Shown piece after piece: positions 53,193 through 63,436 of a stretch of 64,000 nucleotides of DNA. The notes below the pieces were generated by a model. The model saw only the letters and a list, made by a program, of their open reading frames with translations, searched no databases and was not told the DNA's origin. Location: assembly GCF_963678245.1 (NCBI RefSeq), contig NZ_OY782774.1, forward strand, positions 186,001 to 250,000, read 5' to 3'. The stretch's first letter is position 1; each line of letters opens with the position of its first letter. Source of the DNA: an uncultured Sunxiuqinia sp. GTDB taxonomy: Bacteria > Bacteroidota > Bacteroidia > Bacteroidales > Prolixibacteraceae. The translations under genes and the position numbers were made by a program.

Positions 53193-53549
53193 ATGTTTGA
53201 GGTATTGAATTTGACAGAAAAAAATCTCATTGCCATAAGAATAAATGGCGAGGTTAAAAAGGTAGACTATGATATGATTACCCCCTTGATCGACGGGAGA
53301 GTAAAAGACTATGGTAAAATTAAAATGTACATCGAAATTGAAAGTATTGATGGAATTAAACCATCTGCTTTCAAGGAAGACCTGAAAACGTACATCAGGC
53401 ATTTTAATCATATTGAGAAAATTGCTGTTGTCGGAAGAAGCAAATGGGAAAAGTTATGGTCAAACCTGGCTAGCCCTTTTGTTTCCGGGCAGATCAAGTA
53501 TTATGACCATGCCGAAGTTTCAGATGCAGTGAAATGGATTCTGGAATAA
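53193..53549 (+). CDS. SpoIIAA-like (STAS-like) protein
   Basis: A 118-residue single-domain protein of the SpoIIAA-like group (DUF3478-type). Alternating strands and helices run from MFEVLNLTEKNLIAIRINGE through KVDYDMITPLIDGRVKDYGK and IKMYIEIESIDGIKPSAFKE to FNHIEKIAVVGRSKWEKL and a final HAEVSDAVKWILE. The fold is CRAL-TRIO/STAS-like and is often reported to bind lipids or partner proteins. It has no known enzymatic role. It lies 62 bases after the encapsulin gene on the same strand and is probably in the operon. Whether it is cargo, adaptor or regulator of the compartment is open. Confidence 0.85.
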   Translation: MFEVLNLTEKNLIAIRINGEVKKVDYDMITPLIDGRVKDYGKIKMYIEIESIDGIKPSAFKEDLKTYIRHFNHIEKIAVVGRSKWEKLWSNLASPFVSGQIKYYDHAEVSDAVKWILE

Positions 53550-53559
53550 CGCCTTGTGC

Positions 53560-53583
53560 GAATTTTAGAAGGAAGTAAAATTC
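53560..53583 (+). repeat. 8-bp inverted repeat between SpoIIAA-like and Usp genes
   Basis: GAATTTTA (53560-53567) pairs with TAAAATTC (53576-53583) around an eight-base loop, followed by a short T-rich stretch. It may attenuate or process transcripts before the universal-stress-like gene. Confidence 0.45.
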
Positions 53584-53640
53584 TTTATATCCGTACAGGA
53601 AAATGAAAGACTAGAATGATGAATTTGAAAAGGATATGTA

Positions 53641-54495
53641 ATGAAAATAACGATTATAAGCGATATTAGAGGAAAAGCAAAAAGTGTTATTCCTTATGGT
53701 TTAAAGTTGGCGAAAGATCTTGAAGCTGAAGTTGATGTAATTCATATGATTGATACGCGAATGCAGCAAGGGGTTACCAGCATGTATTCTGATTCGCAAA
53801 GTGTAACCCCCGGGAACAAATTTTCGCATGAGGAAATCATGCAACGGGAGAAGAAACAGGTGGAAGTTGATTTAGATAAGCTCTTAAGTAGTGAGGTGTC
53901 GAGGTTAAATTATCCATTGAAAATAAATGTCAAAGTAGACGTAGGTAGTATTCGAAATAGAACGAGTACCGTTTTGAATTCTGATCCTACCACCTTGTTG
54001 ATCATGAATAATGAACCGGATGAGTACATTTTTGATGATCAAAAGGAAATTGTAGATACGTGCAAGAATTTTAATGGAATTAGCGTTATTGTTCCACCTG
54101 GATACGATTATCAGAAAATATCAAATGTTGTTTTACCGACTGATTTTGACCTGAACGAACTACAGTCATTCCGAAATATTACAGATGTCATCAATAAATT
54201 TAACCCTGTGATAAGTGCTTTTGGACAATCGAACGACATTAAGCCTCTGGCGGTAGAACGCTGGGAAAAAGAAGTGGGAAGTGTTTTCGAACGTTCGCAG
54301 ATAAGCTCAAAAATTATCGGTAAACGCATTTCTAATCAGGAGTTTATCGATTTTGAAGAAATGATTGAACCTGACATGACTTTGCTGTTTGAGCAGCCAA
54401 AGGGAATATTGGAAAGCATATTTAAAAAAGATTTGTTCGAACAGGTTTTAAAGGAAACAAAATTCCCTGTTCTCTTTTACTCTATGAAGAAGTAA
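53641..54495 (+). CDS. tandem universal stress protein-like protein
   Basis: A 284-residue protein with two Usp-like alpha/beta halves. The first begins MKITIISDIRGKAKSVIPYG with LKLAKDLEAEVDVIHMIDTR, the second near residue 160 with ISNVVLPTDFDLNELQSFRN. The classical ATP-binding pattern GxxGx9G(S/T) is not visible in either half, so nucleotide binding is doubtful. Bacteroidota commonly carry such two-domain proteins. It lies 91 bases after the SpoIIAA-like gene on the same strand and may be the last gene of the PDH-encapsulin unit, or have its own start, since a hairpin lies between. Confidence 0.82.
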   Translation: MKITIISDIRGKAKSVIPYGLKLAKDLEAEVDVIHMIDTRMQQGVTSMYSDSQSVTPGNKFSHEEIMQREKKQVEVDLDKLLSSEVSRLNYPLKINVKVDVGSIRNRTSTVLNSDPTTLLIMNNEPDEYIFDDQKEIVDTCKNFNGISVIVPPGYDYQKISNVVLPTDFDLNELQSFRNITDVINKFNPVISAFGQSNDIKPLAVERWEKEVGSVFERSQISSKIIGKRISNQEFIDFEEMIEPDMTLLFEQPKGILESIFKKDLFEQVLKETKFPVLFYSMKK

Positions 54496-54537
54496 TGAAT
54501 TTGCATTATTTGTCCTTTTAGAGTCGTTTCTGAAATT

Positions 54538-54560
54538 GTTTTCACCATCGTAATGAAAAC
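54538..54560. terminator. weak hairpin between convergent Usp and LOG genes
   Basis: GTTTTCA (54538-54544) pairs with TGAAAAC (54554-54560). No clear T-run. It is the only candidate found for the end of the PDH-encapsulin transcript. Confidence 0.3.
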
Positions 54561-54602
54561 CTTAAATAGGAACGAAGGAAACCGTGAAGTTTATCCCTGG
54601 TT

Positions 54603-55184
54603 TTATTTTTGAGGTACTTTATACCATTTATTGACCGGTGCAGGAGGAGAGTAACTTTTTAGGTAATTGATGGCTTCTTCACTAGTCGCTGCAATATGGT
54701 AGAGCTCGCGGTAGCTGTGCTTGGCGAAGTTTTCTTCGAAAGATCGTTCAAATTGCTTGAATAAATCATCATAAAATCCGTTTGTGTTGACAAATACAAT
54801 AGCTTTATTATGGTAGTCTAATTGTTTGAGGGTAATCACCTCCAATATTTCTTCCAGCGTTCCAAAGCCTCCGGGAAGAGCGACAAAGGCGTTGGCTATT
54901 TCGCGCATAATCGATTTACGATCCACCATGTCTTTCGAAATAATTAGCTTCTTGGCAAATTTTGAGGCAAGCTTATGCCCGTTTAGCTTTTTAGGTAAAA
55001 TGCCAATGGTGTCTCCTCCGGCGTTTACCACTTCTTTCAAAACGGTTTCCATCAATCCTACATTGGCTCCTCCGTTTATTAAGGTCATTTTTTCGTGGCC
55101 AATTAGTTGAGAGAGATGAATCGCTTCATTAATATAAACAGGATCGATCGCATTACTGGAGGACGAAAATACACATACTTTCAT
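54603..55184 (-). CDS. LOG family (TIGR00730) Rossmann-fold protein
   Basis: A 193-residue protein of the LOG/lysine decarboxylase-like family. The glycine-rich NGGANVGLMETVLKEVV and the signature ALPGGFGTLEEILEVITLKQ (PGGxGTxxE) identify it. Characterised members split nucleoside monophosphates such as cytokinin ribotides to base and ribose-5-phosphate. The frame extends to 55232, but that extension runs into the gyrB terminator; the ATG at 55184 (MKVCVFSSSSNAID) is the sensible start. Confidence 0.92.
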   Translation of the reverse strand: MKVCVFSSSSNAIDPVYINEAIHLSQLIGHEKMTLINGGANVGLMETVLKEVVNAGGDTIGILPKKLNGHKLASKFAKKLIISKDMVDRKSIMREIANAFVALPGGFGTLEEILEVITLKQLDYHNKAIVFVNTNGFYDDLFKQFERSFEENFAKHSYRELYHIAATSEEAINYLKSYSPPAPVNKWYKVPQK

Positions 55185-55203
55185 TTCGGAAAAAGATTGA
55201 ATT

Positions 55204-55234
55204 AAAAAAGAATGCCAACTATAAGCTGGCATTC
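55204..55234 (-). terminator. rho-independent terminator of gyrB
   Basis: On the reverse strand GAATGCCA (55234-55227) and TGGCATTC (55217-55210), then a run of T. It begins 12 bases after the gyrB stop and separates it from the LOG gene. Confidence 0.9.
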
Positions 55235-55245
55235 GGTATTATTTA

Positions 55246-57210
<1,965 letters not shown>

Positions 57211-57695
57211 TTATTGTATGTTTGGTTTAATCCTATTTCTTCCTGTTTGTTTAAAAAAACAGACAAACAGAAAATTGAATCCGAAGCAATTTTCGGATAT
57301 TAAATTTGTTATTTAATAATTTGGGCTGATATAAAAAAGGTGTTTAATTCTTAATTGATTAACAATCATTCTTCGCCTCATTTTCATAACACGCAAATAT
57401 AGTAAAAATATGCTGATTAAAGGCTTATTTTAAGGACTTAAAACAGGCAAAGTTTTCAATAGAATGTCAAGAGTTAAGGTTCTGTATATTATTGAGTTAG
57501 GTGTTTGAGCTTAACGCGTTGACTTTTGTCATTTTTAAGTGTAATGAAATGAACATGATCAAAATTTTGCTCACAACGGAGGATGATTATTTAGAACTAC
57601 CATGCGTTGGTGCACGATATATAAAAACATGATAATGTCTCATGGAAATTATGTGAACTTAAAATGAAAAAAATAAATACATGACATCGCTCGTT
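57211..57695. other. gyrB leader and intergenic region
   Basis: A 485-base gap upstream of gyrB. Near gyrB are two hairpins (CTGTTTGT 57243-57250 with ACAAACAG 57263-57270; ATCCGAA 57279-57285 with TTCGGAT 57292-57298). A -7 box lies at 57394-57401. The distal half, after the stop of the barrel gene, is AT-rich with nothing recognised. Confidence 0.6.
57394..57401 (-). promoter_or_regulatory. -7 promoter box of gyrB
   Basis: Reverse strand TATATTTG, exact TAnnTTTG. It lies 183 bases before the gyrB ATG, which would give a long leader containing both hairpins. No -33 TTG at the right spacing. Confidence 0.4.
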
Positions 57696-59486
57696 TTAAA
57701 ACGAAAAGCTTGCACCTACCAACAGGTTAAAACTCTGTTGGGTGTATCCTAGCCATTTCTCGTATTTTTGAAATGCAAAGTTGTTTGCTCTACCAAAAAA
57801 ACTGAGTAGTGGACTGTACTGATATTCAACTCCAAAGTTTAAATCGATGTATGAAGAGAGCGTGTAAATCGTGTTAACCGGAACTGCAGGGGTGTTACTG
57901 GAGATATCAAAATATTCGACTCGCTCTAGCGCTTTCCGTTCGCCCACGAAGAAAATATCGGCGTTAAATTTCAACGGTCCTTCAGGATTTAAAATTGTAG
58001 AAATCGTTAGTTCAAACTCTGGTCTGTTCCATGCTTCTTCAAGTGAGTCTAACGCATAAGAGTGCATTTTTCCGTCTAAATGGAAATTAACCAAATCAGA
58101 GGCTGTGTAGTAGAGTTCGGCACCAAGTGTAAATTGTTGTACATCGTCATATAGAACTTCAAAGGTATTTGAGTTGGGTTTAATAGCAGGGTCAGGAATT
58201 GGAGATAGATCGATCAAGTAATATTTTGAATTAAAAATGTAAAAGTGCTCGTCTTTAATGTTGTAATAATCAGCTTGGAAGCGATAATTTAAGCGGGGAG
58301 AAAACTTCCCTTTTATTCCTCCTGAAAGAATATATTGGTAATTCGAGTTTTTGATATCCTGGTAGGGGTTGACAAATCGATTTTCGGCAGCAATTGCGGA
58401 ATAGTGGTTTTGCTGTAAGCGACCATCTGCGCCAACGAAAAGGGTCATGATATTTTCAACAGGTGACCACTGCGCCTTTATATTAGGAGTGATTAAAAAA
58501 CTGGCATCTTCATCATCGTCCAAAAAGGTGAATGTATGAACTCCAAGTTGCAGTTTGGCCATATCGCCTTCAAATAGAATGGCAGGATTTAAATCCAACA
58601 GGATTTGCTGCTTTTGTCCATAATCGAGCGATGTTCGATTGAAGATGCTATCTGTCTTCAGATAACCGACAGAGGCTCCCAGAAGGCCGTAGAACTCATC
58701 AAACTCGCGACGAAAAGAGGTTCCTAGATTTAGTAGATTTTCTGTTTGTCCGGTTTTGGTGCCGAAATAGTGATAGTATAAATTTAGGTCGTAGTTTAAG
58801 TCAGCTCGCTTATCTTCTTCATTCGACAATTGAACTTGCAGCCCTCCTTTTGAAAAAGCTTGCTTGTCGTTCCAGTTTGTAAGCAGTATTTCCTTGTCCG
58901 AATCAGAAAGCTGCTGACCAACGTATCCATAATAGCTGTGTGCGTCTCGCTCGTAGAACAGCTTGGTATTTAAGGTTGACCGTCTGAAAAAATGCTTGGT
59001 GAACAACTCGGCAACATTTTCACTTCGTGGAGCGTCAACTTTATCATCGTTAGCCAGTTTAACCGATCCATGCGACGACAGATGTTTAAAGTGCATTCCT
59101 AAAACAGCATGCTTGCCGGTTTTCGTATTGTAAAAAAGCTCCCCGTAAGGTGTCTGATAATTTCCAACTCCGGCTTTTAACAGTCCTTTGCCAAGCTTTG
59201 CTTGAGGTTCTCCAACCATTTGTGCCGCTTGTACCGGTTCTACTTCAAACGTGCTAAAAACCGGCTGTGAGTTGATTTTATAATCGAAGGTCGGTTTTTC
59301 CCTTTTGTCATCCTTAATTTGAGGGATGTCATTGATTTTAAAAGCATCGGATACGCTGGGTTGATAAGCTTTAACAACTTCAACTTCCTGGCGTAACTTG
59401 GTGCTGTCTTTTTGTGCTGAAGCCGAGTTAACCAAAATAAAGGTTAACAAGAGCAGTGAAGTATGATAGAAATATGATCGATTCAT
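57696..59486 (-). CDS. outer-membrane beta-barrel protein (TonB-receptor-like, no plug)
   Basis: A 596-residue exported protein with signal peptide HTSLLLLTFILVNSASAQKD. After a short periplasmic part (QEVEVVKAYQPSVSDAFKIN, IPQIKDDKREKPTFDYKI) it forms a barrel of alternating strands: GLLKAGVGNYQTPYGELFYN, YILSGGIKGKFSPRLNYRFQ, and an end QQSFNLLVGASFSF with terminal aromatic residue. It lacks the TonB plug and a TonB box that I can see, though databases often call such proteins TonB-dependent receptors. It begins 11 bases after the giant TPR gene and is surely cotranscribed. Function unknown. Confidence 0.8.
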   Translation of the reverse strand: MNRSYFYHTSLLLLTFILVNSASAQKDSTKLRQEVEVVKAYQPSVSDAFKINDIPQIKDDKREKPTFDYKINSQPVFSTFEVEPVQAAQMVGEPQAKLGKGLLKAGVGNYQTPYGELFYNTKTGKHAVLGMHFKHLSSHGSVKLANDDKVDAPRSENVAELFTKHFFRRSTLNTKLFYERDAHSYYGYVGQQLSDSDKEILLTNWNDKQAFSKGGLQVQLSNEEDKRADLNYDLNLYYHYFGTKTGQTENLLNLGTSFRREFDEFYGLLGASVGYLKTDSIFNRTSLDYGQKQQILLDLNPAILFEGDMAKLQLGVHTFTFLDDDEDASFLITPNIKAQWSPVENIMTLFVGADGRLQQNHYSAIAAENRFVNPYQDIKNSNYQYILSGGIKGKFSPRLNYRFQADYYNIKDEHFYIFNSKYYLIDLSPIPDPAIKPNSNTFEVLYDDVQQFTLGAELYYTASDLVNFHLDGKMHSYALDSLEEAWNRPEFELTISTILNPEGPLKFNADIFFVGERKALERVEYFDISSNTPAVPVNTIYTLSSYIDLNFGVEYQYSPLLSFFGRANNFAFQKYEKWLGYTQQSFNLLVGASFSF

Positions 59487-59497
59487 GTTGCTGATTT

Positions 59498-62400
59498 TTA
59501 CTGTTCGTTAATGTTGATTTTCATCGGATTTTCTGTTTGTTTTTGCTCTTGCTCCAAACTTTCCAGATGTTGCAATTTAGCTTGAGCGGTTTCGATGATT
59601 CCATCATCGGTCTCCGGATAATTTTCAACAATACTTTTTATGGTGTGCTTCGCCTGAAACTGATCTCCCTGGCTGAGGTAAACATCAGAAAGAAGGATGA
59701 AACTTTTGGCCAGCCAATATTGGTGAGGCGTGTTTTTCGAAATAAAATCCATCACCTGCTCTTCAGCTTCCTGCAATTTATTTTGATTGTAAAGAATTTC
59801 GGTGAGCAGGTATTTGGCTTCAGCTCCTTCAGCTGACTTGGTGTCTTCTGCCAGGTCGCCCAAAATAGGAAGTGCCTTATTAAATTGTTTGGTTTCGTAA
59901 TACGACTTGGCCAATTTGTAGTTTGCTTCCCGCTTCAAAATATCGGTTAATTTGTCGGAGCTTAGCAGCATTTTGGCTGCATCAATACACTCCTTGTAGT
60001 TTGCAAGCTTATAGTTGCACCGCATTTTCCCGGCGCGTGCTTTCAAAATATTCCAATTGGTATTCGAAATGCTTTCGAAATGTTGGTAATAACTTAAAGC
60101 CTTTTGGTAATTGGCAGCATTATATTGTAGTTCAGCAGCCTTTTCAAGCGCCGGCTCAGTAAAAATATTATCTTCTTTACTCAGTACATACTCGTAATCT
60201 TTGAGCGCCAAAGCATATTCTTTTTCGGCATATCGCTGTTCACCCAAATAAAAGTGAGCGTTTAAACTAAAACTGCCATTCGGATATTGGCGCAAGTATT
60301 TTTCCAGTTGTGCCTTGGCTTTGGAGTCTCTCGCCATGTAAAGTTTTTCGGCTGAAAGGTATGTCAGCGAATCTTGCTCCGAAGCAGTAACCTGAACGCC
60401 TGATCCGAGACGTTGAGTGTATGCAAAGTAGGCATCAATATTATTCAGTTCGATGTAATTATTTTTTACTCCAATTAATGCTGATTGAGCTGCCGGGCTG
60501 TTGGGATATTCATTGATGACCTGCTTGTATGTTTCCAGCGACTGTTTGAAGTTAGACTGGTTGTACTGCACCAGCCCGAGTTGAAGAATTGCCTTTGGGC
60601 GGTAACTGCTTTGGGGATAATCGTTGATGATATCGCGATAATATCCTTCGGCTACTTTGGGTTGTCCGGTGCGGTCAAATGACCTTCCCAGTTCAAACAA
60701 AGCATCATCCATAAAAGCAGATTTTGGAAATGTTTGTACTAGTGTGCGCAGCAAACTGATTTTTTGGCTCTGATCGCGCTGAATACCAACACAAATTGCT
60801 TTTTGAAAAAGGGCGTAATCGGCATCGTACTGCTTGAGCCAATAAGCTTTTTCATAATTATTAATGGCATTGCGGTAGTCGCGACCAACAAAGTAACAAT
60901 CTCCTAAACGGTTGAAAGCATCGGCAACCTTTTCATCTTCATCGGTACTGTTTTTATCTAAAAACTGCTGAAAGTATTTACTGGCCTGATCATAATCTTG
61001 CAGTTTGAAATAAGCATAAGCCAGGTTGTAGCGAGCTGTTTGATACTCGGGCCGGCTGTCAGCACCAGAGGTATTCAAAAATTGACTAAACCCACTAATT
61101 GCTTTTTCGTAGTTCTTAAGTCTGTAATTGGCTTCGGCTTTCCAAAACAAAGCACCGGCTTTCAGTTCACGGCTGGCTGACGCATTTTGTAAAGACTGTT
61201 CAAACAGGTCGATCGCCGAGTCGTAATACAGATTATTAAACAGTTCCAATCCGCGATAAAAAGTAACTCGCTGAGAGGCTTTTTTAACTGCTGTGCTTTT
61301 TACCTCGATCTTTTCGATAGACTCAATGGCTTCTTTGTAGTTGCTGGTACTCATGTACACATTTACCAAATAGTCGTAAGCAGCATCATTGCGTTCCGAG
61401 TTGGGGTAAAGCGAAATGTATTTATCGAATGCCTTAATTGTTTCGTTGAATGGGGAGTACGATAATTCGTAAGTGATTTTTGCATAATTGAACAAGGCAT
61501 CTTCTTTAATATCCGGATTAAAATCCAGTTCTGATGCTGATTCAAAAGCCACTCGCGCTTTGTCTTTTTGGTCGGTTTCCACATAACAGTCAGCAAGGTG
61601 GTAGTAAGCGTTTTGCGCCAACTCGTCTTTTCCGCGTGACGCATTTTCTAATGGCTCAATCGCCTTGTCGTATTGACCACTGACGTAGTAGCAATAGCCA
61701 AGCATATAATTTTCGTCTCTGGCTTTACTGTTAGTTGCTTCAAAATAAGATTCAAAATAGGGAATGGCCTTTTGAAAGTCTTTGCCTTGGAAGTAACTGT
61801 TCCCAACGATTTTAGCAAGTTCAGGCTTCTTGTCATCCGAAACTTCGTTCATCAAAGGAATAGTGAACTCAATCACTTTGTCATATTGACCTTTCTTGTA
61901 ATAAATCTGACTCATATAAAACGGAATCACCTCGGCAAAAGCCGGGTTGTTTCTCAATTTATCAAATTCAGTGAGTGCTGCATCGTAGTCATCTTTTAAA
62001 TATTGAATATGTGCCCAGTAATATTTTGCCGGGGCTGCATATAAATTATTTGTATCCTTAATTTTTTCAAACTCATTTTCGGCTAGCTGATATTTTTCTG
62101 TTTGAAAGTAGGCGTATCCTTTCTGATAGTGCACTTTGATTTGCTCTTCCTTATTCAGAATACTTGGCTTTAAATTTCGGTACGAACGAAGCATGGGAGC
62201 ATATTTGCCGTTATTAAATTGGTCACTACCCAATTCAAACCAAGCTTTGTTGGTATAAGGGCTTTCCGGATTTTCATCAATAAATTTTTCAATCAATTCT
62301 TCTCCGTTTTTATTTTCCAGACGAAGAGCACACAATGCCTTGTAAAACAGGGCTTCCGATTGAATCTCAGATCCTTCTTCGGACTTTCGAACGATAGAAG

Positions 62401-62560
62401 AAAACTGTTGTTGGGCTACAATGAATTTATTTTTGGAAAAAAGCTCTTTCGCTTGATGGATGTCTGCTTCGAGAGATGAATAATAAGTGGTTTCCTGTCC
62501 GTAACCGGAAAAAGTGAAGCCACTCAATAAAATGATGAACAGTAAGATTCTTGTTCTCAT
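59498..62560 (-). CDS. large periplasmic TPR-repeat protein
   Basis: A 1020-residue exported protein (signal peptide TRILLFIILLSGFTFSGYGQ) built almost wholly of TPR-like units, for example SEALFYKALCALRLENKNGE, NEYMLGYCYYVSGQYDKAIE-type repeats, ALFELGRSFDRTGQPKVAEG and AQSALIGVKNNYIELNNIDA. The C-terminal repeats are BamD/YbgF-like. It should act as a protein-protein scaffold in the periplasm, together with the barrel protein encoded 11 bases downstream. The pair could be an envelope biogenesis or secretion assembly. No enzyme domain is visible. Confidence 0.85.
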   Translation of the reverse strand: MRTRILLFIILLSGFTFSGYGQETTYYSSLEADIHQAKELFSKNKFIVAQQQFSSIVRKSEEGSEIQSEALFYKALCALRLENKNGEELIEKFIDENPESPYTNKAWFELGSDQFNNGKYAPMLRSYRNLKPSILNKEEQIKVHYQKGYAYFQTEKYQLAENEFEKIKDTNNLYAAPAKYYWAHIQYLKDDYDAALTEFDKLRNNPAFAEVIPFYMSQIYYKKGQYDKVIEFTIPLMNEVSDDKKPELAKIVGNSYFQGKDFQKAIPYFESYFEATNSKARDENYMLGYCYYVSGQYDKAIEPLENASRGKDELAQNAYYHLADCYVETDQKDKARVAFESASELDFNPDIKEDALFNYAKITYELSYSPFNETIKAFDKYISLYPNSERNDAAYDYLVNVYMSTSNYKEAIESIEKIEVKSTAVKKASQRVTFYRGLELFNNLYYDSAIDLFEQSLQNASASRELKAGALFWKAEANYRLKNYEKAISGFSQFLNTSGADSRPEYQTARYNLAYAYFKLQDYDQASKYFQQFLDKNSTDEDEKVADAFNRLGDCYFVGRDYRNAINNYEKAYWLKQYDADYALFQKAICVGIQRDQSQKISLLRTLVQTFPKSAFMDDALFELGRSFDRTGQPKVAEGYYRDIINDYPQSSYRPKAILQLGLVQYNQSNFKQSLETYKQVINEYPNSPAAQSALIGVKNNYIELNNIDAYFAYTQRLGSGVQVTASEQDSLTYLSAEKLYMARDSKAKAQLEKYLRQYPNGSFSLNAHFYLGEQRYAEKEYALALKDYEYVLSKEDNIFTEPALEKAAELQYNAANYQKALSYYQHFESISNTNWNILKARAGKMRCNYKLANYKECIDAAKMLLSSDKLTDILKREANYKLAKSYYETKQFNKALPILGDLAEDTKSAEGAEAKYLLTEILYNQNKLQEAEEQVMDFISKNTPHQYWLAKSFILLSDVYLSQGDQFQAKHTIKSIVENYPETDDGIIETAQAKLQHLESLEQEQKQTENPMKININEQ

Positions 62561-62685
62561 AGACTCTGTTTTATTTTTGCATAAAAATAGCGATTCTGTT
62601 TTCGTTAGAAGCGGAATAGTGAATAGACTTCTTCACAAAAAACTGTTTATTTCCTTGCTTTATTATCTGATTGGTCAAAAAAAAT

Positions 62686-62693
62686 TAGTTTTG
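62686..62693 (+). promoter_or_regulatory. -7 promoter box of the FtsE-like gene
   Basis: TAGTTTTG, exact TAnnTTTG, 23 bases before the ATG at 62717. No well-spaced TTG upstream. Confidence 0.45.
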
Positions 62694-62716
62694 TATCAGC
62701 CTTTAAAAATAGCTTT

Positions 62717-63436
62717 ATGAGCAAAGAATCTATTATTTCGCTTCAGGGAGTTGATATTTTTCAACAGGATCAATTAATATTAGCCCAAATCAACCTCCGT
62801 ATTGAGGAGGGAGAATTCGTTTATTTAATCGGAAAGGTTGGGAGCGGAAAGTCGAGCCTGATAAAAGTTTTAAATGCTGAATTGGATTTGTTTACAGGCG
62901 AAGCGCTGGTTGCCGGGTACGATCTTCGAAAGATAAAAAGCTCTGAGATCCCATATTTACGTAGAAATCTTGGGGTTGTTTTTCAGGATTTTCGCTTGCT
63001 AACTGATCGTAATGTGCATGATAATCTTTCGTTTGTACTGAAAGCGACAGGGTGGAAAATAGAGAAGGCCATAGAAGACCAAATCAATGAAGTGATGGAG
63101 CGGGTAGGGATGAAAGCGAAATTGGGAAGTATGCCGCATGAACTTTCGGGCGGCGAACAGCAACGAATTGTTATTGCCCGTGCTATCTTAAATGATCCTG
63201 ATATTATTTTAGCCGATGAACCAACAGGAAATCTTGACCCGGAGACATCAGATGAACTTATGATAATTTTAAAGGAATTGAATGATGAGGGAAAAACCAT
63301 TCTGATGGCTACCCATGATTACCATATTTTAAATCGATATCCGGGACGAACGCTTGTATGTGCCGAGCAAAAAGTTAGTGATTCTTCAAAAGCGAAAGAT
63401 GAAGTTGATTTTTCGGAGTTGTTGGAAGAGGATTAG
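62717..63436 (+). CDS. ftsE: ABC transporter ATP-binding protein, FtsE-like
   Basis: A 239-residue ABC ATPase. Walker A GKVGSGKSSLIK (around residues 38-49), Q-loop VVFQDFRLLTDRNV, signature LSGGEQQRIVIARAILNDPD, Walker B IILADEPTGNLDP and the switch His in MATHDYHIL. The QDFRLLTDRNVHDNL stretch is characteristic of FtsE, which with FtsX controls peptidoglycan hydrolases at division. An acidic C-terminal extension (DEVDFSELLEED) is present. No ftsX follows; instead a convergent gene overlaps its stop by 4 bases, so FtsX must be encoded elsewhere. MacB/LolD-type roles are less likely. Confidence 0.85.
   Translation: MSKESIISLQGVDIFQQDQLILAQINLRIEEGEFVYLIGKVGSGKSSLIKVLNAELDLFTGEALVAGYDLRKIKSSEIPYLRRNLGVVFQDFRLLTDRNVHDNLSFVLKATGWKIEKAIEDQINEVMERVGMKAKLGSMPHELSGGEQQRIVIARAILNDPDIILADEPTGNLDPETSDELMIILKELNDEGKTILMATHDYHILNRYPGRTLVCAEQKVSDSSKAKDEVDFSELLEED

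Noticed and set aside
53540-53548. TCTGGAATA at the end of the SpoIIAA-like gene repeats the half-site of the dyad at 46105-46126.
   Set aside because: It encodes the last residues and stop (ILE-stop), has no inverted partner, and is likely chance.
53540-54495. Possible toxin-antitoxin or defence genes in the PDH-encapsulin region.
   Set aside because: All frames there belong to recognisable SpoIIAA-like and Usp-like families; no nuclease or toxin motif is seen.
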